The notes beneath the pieces are model-generated. The model saw nothing but the letters and a program-made list of their open reading frames with translations. It did no database searches and was not told the DNA's origin. From assembly GCA_016209725.1 (NCBI GenBank), contig JACQVO010000297.1, forward strand, positions 1 through 15,301: a stretch of DNA of 15,301 nt, read 5' to 3'. How positions within the stretch are numbered: position 1 is the first letter of the stretch; every line of letters begins with the position of its first letter. The stretch is from Candidatus Methylomirabilota bacterium. GTDB taxonomy: Bacteria; Methylomirabilota; Methylomirabilia; Methylomirabilales; 2-02-FULL-66-22. The translations under genes and the position numbers were made by a program. Below, one piece after another: positions 1 through 7,120 of the stretch.

Positions 1-35
1 CCCCGGATTTCCAGACCGCTTGCCTCCGGATTCAT
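1..35 (-). CDS. Possible start of a gene running off the left edge
   Basis: On the minus strand an ATG at position 35 is preceded by AAAGGA at suitable spacing and opens a frame encoding MNPEASGLEIRG before the window ends. An in-frame ATG at 62 is an alternative start (adding MTTPSKGPV) but has a weaker ribosome binding site. An N-terminus of the type 'xLEIRGL' is common in ABC transporter ATP-binding subunits, but eleven residues cannot establish that. It would lie in the same direction as the glycosyltransferase gene, about 80 bases downstream of its stop, so it could be co-transcribed. The call rests only on start signals. Confidence 0.35.
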   Translation of the reverse strand, partial: MNPEASGLEIR

Positions 36-92
36 TACAGGTCCTTTGCTCGGCGTGGTCATGGGCTACCCGATTCGGCCGGCCGCCGCAAT

Positions 93-106
93 CTCCCCGA
101 TGGGAG
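93..106 (-). terminator. Weak hairpin after the glycosyltransferase stop
   Basis: CTCCC (93-97) and GGGAG (102-106) form a 5-bp stem with a 4-base loop, 8 bases past the TAG at 114. No T-run follows on the minus strand, so termination is doubtful and read-through into the possible gene at 35 is plausible. Confidence 0.2.
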
Positions 107-113
107 GAGCGGG

Positions 114-1862
114 CTAGTCTATCCGGTACAGGAAAATCGAGTAGCCGATCTTGGCAACCGGTTCCTGTCGGAGAAAATCTGCAAAGTAATTCTTGTCGAG
201 ACCAAAGGCGCGGAATTGGAATCCCTGAAGATTCGTTGCACTGATGGCAACGTAGGGAGTCAATCCCTTGTCGATCGTCGGGGGACGATAGCCCGGCAGG
301 TAGTGATAGGCGATTCGGTAGTAGTCCGGGCTGGCCGTACCGAAGTAACTGAGCCAGACCCGATCGATTCCATGCCCGTCCATGTAGCGCTTGAGACCTT
401 TCAGATCCTGCCCCCAATCCAGGTTGGAATCAACCAGATATTTGTAGCCGTTCCGTGGTCCCCCGGCGATCTCGTTGAAGTAGGCCAAGTAGTGGGGAAA
501 AACCGCAACCGAGGATACCACGTACCAGGCGGCCAGCGCCGCCAAGCTCGCCTTGATATAGACCCGCTGCTGCCTTGCCCAGGGGACCAGCGACCCGGCC
601 ATCACGAATAGAAACGGATAGACCGGCAGAATGTGCCTGTGGCCGATATTGATCCGGCTGGCGCACGCAATGCCGAAGTAGACGACCACCGGTACGAGCA
701 GACACCAAATCCCGACAGGGTCCCGCCGCCAGAGGGGTCGGAGGGCAAGAGGCACCACCAGCAGGAGGAGCAGTAAGGGCAGTGGAGTCTTGAGAACAAA
801 AGTGACGATAAAATAGTACCACCATCCGGTGGTTGAAAACTTGCCCAGCATGAATGTCAGGCGCGGCAGGGAAGGGGGAACCGTGAGGAAGCCGAAGAGA
901 TACGCCTCCGGCAGGAGCCGCAGATCCCGGATCCACACCATGGCCCGCCTCATCCAACCTTGCGCAGGCAGAACCTGATCCCACGTCCCCTGGTAGACCT
1001 GTCCCGGCAGCGTGATCCCTTCGAAGCGGAACCGGTAGGCTGCCCAGATCGTGACATACGCCACGAGTCCCATCCCCACCATGGCCGCGGCCAGGATGAC
1101 CACTTTCCTGGTCCGGGTGGCCACGGGAGGAAAGGAAGAGCCCGTCAGACCCACGTGGATCGTATGGTGTGTGAAGACGACCCCGACTCCCAACAGAAAG
1201 AGCATGGGGAAAAGCGGAAGCGTGGAGAACTTCGTGATCAAGGCCAGCCCGAGGGAGAACCCGGCCAGGATGAGGCGGGGGATCGAAACACGGTGCAACA
1301 ATCGGCAGAAGCTGAAGATGGCGAGGCACAGGAAGGCGGTGGCCCCGACGTCCGTGTTCACCAACGGCGCATGCGCAAGGATGTTCGGCTCGAAGCTGTA
1401 CAAGAGGACAGCAAAGACGGCGGCGGCTCGGCCGAAGAGGCGCCTGGTCCAGAAGAAAATGACCCATCCGAGCAGAACCGCAAGAGGGAGCATCGCCACG
1501 CGCCCGAGGAACAAGAGGCGATCGGCATCGTTCTCTTCATAGAGAAACCGGATGCCGTCCCGATAATTGACGAAGGGTCTCTCCAGGGAGGGCATCTTGA
1601 CGTCGGTAAACAGGAGGGGGACGGCGCCCAGCATCTTGGCCAGGGGGGGATGTGCCGGGTTGAAACCGTAGTCGCCGAATCTCAGATGCAGATAGCCGGC
1701 CGGCAAATGGACGGTCTCATCGAAGGTTGCCGCCTTCTCCCTGATGCTGAGGATGGTTTGGGTGAGAAGGAGGACAGAGAAAAAGAGGAGGATCACCCAG
1801 TCCGGGAGCCGTGAGACCAGGAATCTCGCCGGCTTCTCTCCAGCCTGCCTGCTTGCTGTCAC
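114..1862 (-). CDS. PMT/ArnT-like (GT39-type) integral membrane glycosyltransferase
   Basis: The 582-residue polytopic membrane protein starts at GTG 1862 and stops at TAG 114. Transmembrane segment 1 is at about residues 21-41. The following external loop holds the Asp-Glu pair (D48-E49, in ATFDETVH) that marks the PMT/ArnT superfamily, and then NPAHPPLAKML (68-78), typical of bacterial GT39-like enzymes. Many further hydrophobic segments follow, then a soluble C-terminal part containing DSNLDWGQDLKGLKRY, also common in these proteins. Family members transfer a sugar from a polyprenyl-phosphate carrier to lipid or protein acceptors on the outer face of the inner membrane; the acceptor cannot be read from sequence. 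The GTG start keeps TM1 intact, but its ribosome binding site is only moderate (AAGGG about 12 bases upstream). No partner glycan gene is visible here. Confidence 0.85.
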   Translation of the reverse strand: MTASRQAGEKPARFLVSRLPDWVILLFFSVLLLTQTILSIREKAATFDETVHLPAGYLHLRFGDYGFNPAHPPLAKMLGAVPLLFTDVKMPSLERPFVNYRDGIRFLYEENDADRLLFLGRVAMLPLAVLLGWVIFFWTRRLFGRAAAVFAVLLYSFEPNILAHAPLVNTDVGATAFLCLAIFSFCRLLHRVSIPRLILAGFSLGLALITKFSTLPLFPMLFLLGVGVVFTHHTIHVGLTGSSFPPVATRTRKVVILAAAMVGMGLVAYVTIWAAYRFRFEGITLPGQVYQGTWDQVLPAQGWMRRAMVWIRDLRLLPEAYLFGFLTVPPSLPRLTFMLGKFSTTGWWYYFIVTFVLKTPLPLLLLLLVVPLALRPLWRRDPVGIWCLLVPVVVYFGIACASRINIGHRHILPVYPFLFVMAGSLVPWARQQRVYIKASLAALAAWYVVSSVAVFPHYLAYFNEIAGGPRNGYKYLVDSNLDWGQDLKGLKRYMDGHGIDRVWLSYFGTASPDYYRIAYHYLPGYRPPTIDKGLTPYVAISATNLQGFQFRAFGLDKNYFADFLRQEPVAKIGYSIFLYRID

Positions 1863-2016
1863 TCCAGTCTCGGCCCTTCAGTCATTGTCCACGGTCGGGG
1901 GCGAGAGCCAACGCCGGGGAGGGTCCGGCTCGGAGGGGGCAAGCAGAACCTCATCGCCGCCCCGACCTCCGGCATCCCCGCGCAACACCCATCTGTCCAG
2001 AGGAGTTGTCCGGGAT

Positions 2017-2046
2017 AGGCTATCGAAAAGCCTTGCCGCATGTCAA
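2017..2046 (-). promoter_or_regulatory. Promoter candidate for the glycosyltransferase gene
   Basis: On the minus strand a perfect TTGACA (-35, 2041-2046) is followed after 18 bases by TAGCCT (-10, 2017-2022). The -10 matches the classical TATAAT at only three positions, but it resembles the -10 elements of the other two promoter candidates in this window. The implied 5' leader is about 150 bases. Confidence 0.45.
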
Positions 2047-2137
2047 TAGGCCTCCCCACGAGTCGCCGAAGCCGGTCGTCCGCGCCGCAGGGAACCGCCC
2101 GGGAGACATGCTGCCGCGTCGAGGGTGGAGAAACCTC

Positions 2138-2167
2138 TTGACGCGCCGTGGCCGACCCGCCTAGGCT
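2138..2167 (+). promoter_or_regulatory. Promoter candidate for the small protein/transporter pair
   Basis: TTGACG (-35, 2138-2143) is followed after 18 bases by TAGGCT (-10, 2162-2167). The expected transcript start is about 50 bases before the GTG at 2226, a normal leader length. It shares the TAG..T form of -10 with the other promoter candidates here. Confidence 0.5.
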
Positions 2168-2210
2168 TCCCCCTCGTGCGCGGCCGGCCCGAATCCGGCG
2201 TGCCATCCTG

Positions 2211-2218
2211 AAAGGAGG
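2211..2218 (+). promoter_or_regulatory. Strong Shine-Dalgarno that fixes a GTG start
   Basis: AAAGGAGG lies 7 bases before GTG 2226. It argues against starting the small protein at the in-frame ATG at 2148, which would add an Arg/Pro-rich segment with no coding character and would sit within the promoter candidate. Confidence 0.8.
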
Positions 2219-2225
2219 ACCTCCC

Positions 2226-2414
2226 GTGCAGCTCAAGCTCTTCGACAGGAAACTGGTGGATCTCGCCCACCTGGAGGCGGACATCAATCAGTGGCTGGCG
2301 GCCAACCCGAAGCTGGTCACCATTCAACGGGATTTCCACGTCTACCACAACCACACGACCCGCGAGGAGTCCGTGCTGGTCGCCATGTGGTATGAACCGA
2401 AGAGTGGTCTCTAA
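2226..2414 (+). CDS. Small unknown protein, 62 residues
   Basis: The gene starts at GTG 2226 behind an excellent Shine-Dalgarno (AAAGGAGG) and stops at TAA 2412-2414. The protein begins VQLKLFDRKLVDLAHLEADI. The layout is a short strand (QLKLFD), an amphipathic helix (about 10-27, with LEADINQWLAANP), a strand (VTIQRDFHVY), a polar turn (HNHTTREES) and a last strand (VLVAMWYE). This alternating pattern resembles my recollection of the small Cse60-type/DUF2758 family (LFD...LE..IN.FL...I...WYE), but I cannot confirm membership. There is no signal peptide, membrane segment or metal motif. The next gene starts two bases after its stop, so the two are probably translated from one message. Confidence 0.75.
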   Translation: MQLKLFDRKLVDLAHLEADINQWLAANPKLVTIQRDFHVYHNHTTREESVLVAMWYEPKSGL

Positions 2415-2416
2415 CG

Positions 2417-3406
2417 ATGGAGGTCGGCGGCGAGAAGGTCGCGGCGGGAGATCACAGGGACGAATGGAAAGGCAGGGGAAGAGGAGACGCCGGACGGCCC
2501 TTCGCAGAGGAGAGCCCGGGGCACTTCCGTGCCGGGCTGCCCTCCCCGACAACCATCTCGTACATCGTGTCCCTGTGCGCCCTGTGGGGGGGAAACATGG
2601 TGGCGATGAAGGTCGGCCTCCAGGGCGTCCCGCCCTTGAGCGCCGCCGGCTTCCGGTTCCTGCTGGCCAGCGTGTCGGTCCTGCTCTTCGCGCTCGTCCG
2701 CCGGGTGCGCCTGACCGTGGACAGGGGACTCTGGCCTCATTTCCTGGCCCTGGGCGCCCTCTTTGTCGCCCAGCACAGCGTGTTCTTCCTCGGCCTCAAT
2801 CTCACCTCGGCCAGCCGGTCGGCCGTCTTCCTGTTCACGCAGCCTGTCTTCACCGTCCTTCTGGCCCACTTCCTGGTGCCCGGGGAACGCCTGACTCCGG
2901 CGCGAGCCGGGGGGATCCTCATCTCCCTCGTGGGACTCCTGCTGGTGTTCGGCGAACGCCTGGCCGGGGGGAGTCGGACAACGCTCTTCGGGGACACCCT
3001 GGTGACGGCCTCGGCGGTGGCCTGGGCCCTCCAGAGCGTCTACATGAAGCGCCTGGTCGCCCGGGTGAACCCCTTCGTCCTCACGCTGTCCCAGATGGTC
3101 GTGGCCCTCCCGTGGTTCTTCCTCGGAAACCTGCTCTTCGAGCCCCGCCTGGTCAACCGCCTGGATTCCCGGATTGTCCTGGCCTTTCTCTACCAGGGGT
3201 GCATCATCGCCGGCCTCACCTTCGTGGCCTGGACCGCCCTCATGCGTCGGCACCAGATCGGGCAACTCTCCGCCTTCATCTTCCTCACGCCGATCTTCGG
3301 CGTCTTCCTGAGCTGGCTCCTGCTGGGTGAGGCGATCACGCTCCCGCTCTTCGCCGGGCTCGTCCTGGTGACCGCCGGGATCGCCGTGGTCAACCGCCCC
3401 GCCTGA
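2417..3406 (+). CDS. EamA/DMT-superfamily transporter
   Basis: The 329-residue predicted inner-membrane protein has about ten transmembrane helices in two EamA repeats. Repeat 1 begins near residue 47 (TTISYIVSLCALWGGNMVAM) and has the usual SRSAVFLFTQPVFTVLLA stretch and an LVPGERLT end. Repeat 2 starts near GDTLVTASAVAWALQSVYMK and ends with SWLLLGEAIT, the classic conserved Gly-Glu. The family exports or exchanges small metabolites, amino acids or drugs; the substrate is unknown. The ATG at 2417 is two bases after the preceding stop and has no clear ribosome binding site, suggesting translational coupling. The first ~43 residues are polar, rich in Gly and charged residues, and longer than usual for the family. 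No better in-frame start precedes TM1, so the extension may be real. Confidence 0.88.
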   Translation: MEVGGEKVAAGDHRDEWKGRGRGDAGRPFAEESPGHFRAGLPSPTTISYIVSLCALWGGNMVAMKVGLQGVPPLSAAGFRFLLASVSVLLFALVRRVRLTVDRGLWPHFLALGALFVAQHSVFFLGLNLTSASRSAVFLFTQPVFTVLLAHFLVPGERLTPARAGGILISLVGLLLVFGERLAGGSRTTLFGDTLVTASAVAWALQSVYMKRLVARVNPFVLTLSQMVVALPWFFLGNLLFEPRLVNRLDSRIVLAFLYQGCIIAGLTFVAWTALMRRHQIGQLSAFIFLTPIFGVFLSWLLLGEAITLPLFAGLVLVTAGIAVVNRPA

Positions 3407-3420
3407 CCCAGGCGGGGCGG
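3394..3420 (+). terminator. GC-rich perfect hairpin overlapping the transporter stop
   Basis: CCGCCCCGCCT (3394-3404) pairs perfectly with AGGCGGGGCGG (3410-3420) around a 5-base loop. The TGA stop (3404-3406) lies within it. The following bases are A-rich rather than T-rich, so it is not a standard intrinsic terminator. It could act in Rho-assisted termination or as a 3'-end block to exonucleases. Confidence 0.45.
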
Positions 3421-3431
3421 AATGTGAAATG

Positions 3432-3481
3432 AAAAACCGACAATGCAAAACCGGCCATCCGTCATTGGCCGGTCGTCGGTT
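3432..3481 (-). terminator. Nested intrinsic terminator of the leftward gap-to-permease cluster
   Basis: On the minus strand the inner stem ACCGGCCA (3466-3473) / TGGCCGGT (3450-3457) with an 8-base loop runs straight into a TTTT tract. An outer stem AACCGAC (3475-3481) / GTCGGTT (3435-3441) encloses it, and a five-T tract ends at 3432. The same element therefore offers two consecutive stem plus T-tract structures. It lies 60 bases past the stop of the last permease gene and marks the end of the cluster. Confidence 0.85.
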
Positions 3482-3482
3482 G

Positions 3483-3509
3483 CCTGCCTGTGCGTTGCAC
3501 GCAGGCAGG
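3483..3509. terminator. Bulged hairpin in the convergent spacer
   Basis: CCTGCCT (3483-3489) pairs with AGGCAGG (3503-3509), and GTGC/GCAC close a GTT loop inside, leaving a 2-base bulge (GC, 3501-3502). On the plus strand a TTTT run appears only 11 bases later (3521-3524), so it may be a weak back-up terminator for the transporter transcript. On the minus strand it immediately precedes the nested terminator. Confidence 0.4.
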
Positions 3510-3540
3510 TCCGTGGTCAGTTTTCAATTGGTTATCGCCG

Positions 3541-4443
3541 CTAGCGGGGATCCAGGGCGTCCCGCAGCCCCTCGCCCAGGAGGTTGTAGGCCAGGACCGT
3601 CACCAGGATGGCCATGCCGGGGAAGACCGACAGCCACCAGGCGATCTCGATGTTGGCCCGTCCCTCGTTCAGGATATTCCCCCAGCTCGGCGTCGGCGGC
3701 TGAACCCCGAGACCGAGGAAGGAGAGGCCCGACTCCGCCAGGATGGCGCCGGCCACGCCCAGCGTGGCGGAGACCAGGACCGGGACCAGGGCGTTGGGGA
3801 GGATGTGGCGGAACATGATGCGGCGATCCAGCGCGCCCAGGGCGCGGGCGCTCAGGACGAATTCCCGTTCCTTCAGGCTGAGGATCTCGCCCCGGACCAG
3901 CCGGGCGAGGCCCATCCAGCCCGTCAGTCCGATGACGGCCATGATGATCCAGATGCTCGGGCGCAGGAGCGCGATCAGGGTGAGCAGCAGGAAAAGCCGG
4001 GGGAAATTCAGCATCAGGTCCACGAACCGCATGAGCAACTCGTCCACCCGCCCACCGTAGTAGGCCGCCACGCTCCCGATCACCGTCCCCACCACGACGG
4101 CGATCCCCACCGAGACGAACCCCACCGCCATGGAGATGCGCGCCCCGTACAGCATCCGGCTGAGGACATCGCGGCCGATCTGGTCCGTGCCGAGCCAGTG
4201 GGCGAAACTGGGGGCGAGCAGGATCTGCTTGACGTCGTACGCCGACGGGTCGTACGGCGCCAGCCACTGGGCCAGGAGGGCGGCCAGGCTCAGGACCAGC
4301 ACGACCGCCCCGCCGGCGAGGGCCAGTTGGTTCCGCCGGAACTGTCGCCAGAAGACGGTCTCCCGGAAGTGTCGGCGTGGCAATGGCACGTGGCCGTTCA
4401 CCACCAGATGTCCCCCTCCCCAGCCGCTTCCGGACGCCCGCAC
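3541..4443 (-). CDS. DppC/OppC-type ABC transporter permease
   Basis: The 300-residue inner-membrane permease belongs to the dipeptide/oligopeptide/nickel importer family. After a polar N-terminus, TM1 is at about 39-61, followed by the hallmark HWLGTDQIGRDVLSRMLYGA (82-101). The cytoplasmic EAA loop that docks to the ATPase is at about 193-221 (EFVLSARALGALDRRI, then HILPNALVP). SFLGLGVQPPTPSWG (241-255) and the C-terminal LGEGLRDALDPR are typical. GTG 4443 begins one base after the upstream permease stop, behind GGAAGGAGGGG with 7-base spacing. The GTG at 4404, behind GGGGAGGGGG, is an equally good start and would remove 13 Gly-rich residues. It is the last gene before the terminator, and no ATPase gene follows. 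Confidence 0.92.
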   Translation of the reverse strand: MRASGSGWGGGHLVVNGHVPLPRRHFRETVFWRQFRRNQLALAGGAVVLVLSLAALLAQWLAPYDPSAYDVKQILLAPSFAHWLGTDQIGRDVLSRMLYGARISMAVGFVSVGIAVVVGTVIGSVAAYYGGRVDELLMRFVDLMLNFPRLFLLLTLIALLRPSIWIIMAVIGLTGWMGLARLVRGEILSLKEREFVLSARALGALDRRIMFRHILPNALVPVLVSATLGVAGAILAESGLSFLGLGVQPPTPSWGNILNEGRANIEIAWWLSVFPGMAILVTVLAYNLLGEGLRDALDPR

Positions 4444-4444
4444 G

Positions 4445-5434
4445 CTACCGCCCCTCCTTCCCGGACACTCGGATGCGCGGATCCACCAGGCCGTAGGAGA
4501 CATCGGCCAGGATATTCCCCAGGAGCGATAGGCTGGCCCCGATGACCACCAGGGCCATGAGCACCGGTTCGTCCCGGGAGAAAGCGCTCTGGACGAACAG
4601 TTGGCCCATCCCGGGAATGGCGAAGACCGTCTCGATGAACACGCTGCCGCCGAGGAGCCCGGGGATCATCAGGCCCAGGAGCGTGACCACGGGGATGACC
4701 GCGTTGCGCACCCCGTGATTGTAGATCACATCCCGTTCGGGCAGGCCCTTGGCTCTCGCCGTCCGGATGTAGTCCTGGCGGATGACCTCCAGGAGGCTCC
4801 CCCGCATCAGGCGCGAGAGGTACGCCAGGCCGCCGAAGGACGCCACCAGGATCGGCAGGATCAGATGGGAGAGGAGGTCCCAGATCTGCGCCCAGAAGGC
4901 GAGGTACTCGAAATTCAGGGATCGCAGGCCCGAGATCGGCAGCCAACCCAGTTGCACGCCGAACAGGATCATGAGCAGGAGCGCCAGCCAGAAGTCCGGC
5001 GTGGCGAACCCGACGAAGACGAAGAGGGTCATGGACTTGTCAAAGGTGGAGTACTGCCGCGTGGCCGACAGGATCCCCAGGGGCACGGCGACGGAGAAGA
5101 TGATGATCAGCTCCAGGATGTTCAGGCCCAAGGTGATGGGGATCCGCTCCGCGATCTTGTCCAGCACTGCCCGCCCGTCGGGACTGTAGGACCGGCCGAA
5201 GTCCAGCCGCGCCACGCGCCAGAGCCAGCGTCCGAACTGCACATAGATCGGCCTGTCCAGGCCGTACAGTTGGCGCAGCGTTTCCCGCTGGGCGCCCGTG
5301 GCCCGCATCTGGAGGTCCTGCTGGACGATGGTGGGCTCCCCCGGCGCCAGCTTCAGCATCACGAAGGACAGGCACAGGATCCCCAGGAGCAGCGGGATGG
5401 AGATGAGCAGGCGCCGGATCAGGTAGGCGAGCAT
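4445..5434 (-). CDS. DppB/OppB-type ABC transporter permease
   Basis: The 329-residue inner-membrane permease pairs with the DppC-like protein. It begins MLAYLIRRLLISIPLLLGIL, the typical OppB/DppB start, with TM1 and then KLAPGEP. YGLDRPIYVQFGRWLWRV and LDFGRSYS (about 57-84) are family hallmarks. The EAA loop is at 221-249 (DYIRTARAKGLPERDVIYNH, then RNAVIPVV). FIETVFAIPGMGQL (266-279) and the ending DVSYGLVDPRIR (311-322) are standard. The ATG at 5434 has GAGGA upstream, overlapping the stop of the binding-protein gene 9 bases away. The protein is full length for the family (about 305-340). Confidence 0.95.
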   Translation of the reverse strand: MLAYLIRRLLISIPLLLGILCLSFVMLKLAPGEPTIVQQDLQMRATGAQRETLRQLYGLDRPIYVQFGRWLWRVARLDFGRSYSPDGRAVLDKIAERIPITLGLNILELIIIFSVAVPLGILSATRQYSTFDKSMTLFVFVGFATPDFWLALLLMILFGVQLGWLPISGLRSLNFEYLAFWAQIWDLLSHLILPILVASFGGLAYLSRLMRGSLLEVIRQDYIRTARAKGLPERDVIYNHGVRNAVIPVVTLLGLMIPGLLGGSVFIETVFAIPGMGQLFVQSAFSRDEPVLMALVVIGASLSLLGNILADVSYGLVDPRIRVSGKEGR

Positions 5435-5443
5435 GGCGCGTCC

Positions 5444-7120
5444 TCAGCGGGTATACCGCTGAAGGTTGGCGGGGACGTACCACTTGGTGAAGTTGTAGCT
5501 GATCCCCGCCGGAGCGGGTTGAATGCCCCGCACGCGGCCCGACACCACCGGCAGGGCGTCCGGGACGTAGAGAAAGACCACCGGCTGCTCCTCCGCCATG
5601 ACGTCCTGGAGTTCGCCGTAGATGGCCTTCCGTTTGGCCTCAGCGAAGGTGCGCCGCCCCGCCTCCAGGAGCGCGTCCACCTTGGGATTCTTGTAGGAGA
5701 AGTGGTTCAGCTCGTCCGGCCCCGTCTTACTGGAGTGCCAGATGTCGTACTGGTCCGGGTCCAGGCCCAGCCCCCACCCCAGGATGATCGCCTCGAAATC
5801 CTTCTTCTTGACAAAGGTGTTGATGAACGCCGCCCACTCCACCACGTGGATCTTCACGTCGATGCCGACGGCCCGCAGCCGCCGCTGGATGATCTCGGCC
5901 GTCTGCTGCCGCACCAGGTTCCCCTGGTTGGTCCGGATGGTGAAACTGAACGGCGTCCCGTCCCGGTCCAGGATGCCGTCCCCGTCGGTATCCTGCCAGC
6001 CCACCTCGGCCAGGAGGGCCTTGGCCCGTTCCGGGTCGAACGGATAGCTCTTCACGTCCTCTTTGTACCACCAGGTGCCCGGCTTGTACGTCCCCACGGC
6101 CGGCCGGCCCAGGCCGAGCAGCACCCCGTCGATGATCTCCTGCCGGTCGATGGCATACGCCATGGCCTGGCGGACGCGCTTGTCCTGGAAGCGGGGATCC
6201 AGCAGGTTGAATCCCAGGTAGGCGTACCCGTTGGCCAGGTATCGGTAACGGTTGAACCCCTTGCGGAAGGCCGGGTAGTCGGTCTGCCGCCGGTACTGGA
6301 TCGGCGTCAAACCGGCCAGGTCGATATTCTTGGCCTTCAGCTCCAGGAAGATGGTGGACTGGTCGGGGATGATCCGGTAGACCACCCGCTTGAGGAACGG
6401 GCGGCCCTCGAAATAGGCGGGGTTGGCCTCCAGGACGATCTTTTCTCCGGTCTTCCACTCGCCGAACATGTATGGGCCGCTGCCGATGGGGTGCCGGTTC
6501 TGCTGCGTCGTGCGCAGGTCCACCCCTGCCTTCCAGGCGGGCTCCAGAATGTGCCGCGGGAGGATCCAGATCCCCCAGGAGAGGAGCGCCGGCGAATAGG
6601 GCTGCTCATAGGTCACCCGGAAGGTGTAGCGGTCCACCACCTCGGCCTGCCGGATCTGCCGGAAAGACTCGCCATAGGCCGTCGGCGTCTTCGGGTCAAC
6701 CATGTAGCGGTAGGTGAAGTCCACGTCTTGCGCGGTGACCTCTTCCCCGTCGTGCCACCTCACCCCCTTCCGCAGGTGGAAGGTGATGGTCATCTCGTCT
6801 TTGGAGATCTCCCATCGCTCCGCCAGCTCGCCCTCCAGCCGCAGCTCCTTGTCGGTTCGGACCAGATTGGAGTAGATCAGGTTCCCGATCTCGTGGGAGG
6901 CCGAGTCGCTGGTGATGTTGGGGATGAGGCCGCTGATATCCCCGATCGAGGCTTCGACGAGGGTATCGCCGTAGGCCGGGCCCCCTTCTGCGGTGGCCGG
7001 CTCCGCCGCCGTCTCCGTGCGGCCGCACGCCCCCAGGGGAACCAGGGCGAGCAGCGCCAGTACGGCGAGGAAGCCGGATGTGCGCGGAGGCTGGCAGCGC
7101 GGCCGGGCTGGTCTGACCAC
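5444..7120 (-). CDS. Peptide/nickel-type ABC substrate-binding lipoprotein (SBP_bac_5)
   Basis: The 558-residue family-5 extracytoplasmic solute-binding protein starts at GTG 7120. A basic N-terminus (RPARPR), a hydrophobic core (17-29) and the lipobox L29-G30-A31-C32 predict a lipoprotein anchored through C32. WEISKDEMTITFHLRKGVRW, TAQDVDFTYRYMVDP and RVRQAMAYAIDRQEIIDGVL are family signatures, as is GWQDTDGDGILDRDG. The ligand could be a peptide or another small solute that this family binds; sequence alone does not tell. The GTG overlaps the last base of the secG stop (TAGTG), and I see no separate good ribosome binding site, so translation is probably coupled to secG. The two permease genes follow at 9- and 1-base spacing. 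Confidence 0.93.
   Translation of the reverse strand: MVRPARPRCQPPRTSGFLAVLALLALVPLGACGRTETAAEPATAEGGPAYGDTLVEASIGDISGLIPNITSDSASHEIGNLIYSNLVRTDKELRLEGELAERWEISKDEMTITFHLRKGVRWHDGEEVTAQDVDFTYRYMVDPKTPTAYGESFRQIRQAEVVDRYTFRVTYEQPYSPALLSWGIWILPRHILEPAWKAGVDLRTTQQNRHPIGSGPYMFGEWKTGEKIVLEANPAYFEGRPFLKRVVYRIIPDQSTIFLELKAKNIDLAGLTPIQYRRQTDYPAFRKGFNRYRYLANGYAYLGFNLLDPRFQDKRVRQAMAYAIDRQEIIDGVLLGLGRPAVGTYKPGTWWYKEDVKSYPFDPERAKALLAEVGWQDTDGDGILDRDGTPFSFTIRTNQGNLVRQQTAEIIQRRLRAVGIDVKIHVVEWAAFINTFVKKKDFEAIILGWGLGLDPDQYDIWHSSKTGPDELNHFSYKNPKVDALLEAGRRTFAEAKRKAIYGELQDVMAEEQPVVFLYVPDALPVVSGRVRGIQPAPAGISYNFTKWYVPANLQRYTR

Larger units (their letters stand above)
1863..2225. other. Divergent intergenic region (363 bases)
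   Basis: This spacer separates the leftward glycosyltransferase from the rightward small-protein/transporter pair. It contains one promoter candidate for each direction and a strong Shine-Dalgarno at its right end. The stretch 1863-2016 would be a leader of roughly 150 bases for the glycosyltransferase. I see no convincing small gene or riboswitch in it. The short frames that cross it have no ribosome binding site and no recognisable protein character. Confidence 0.7.
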
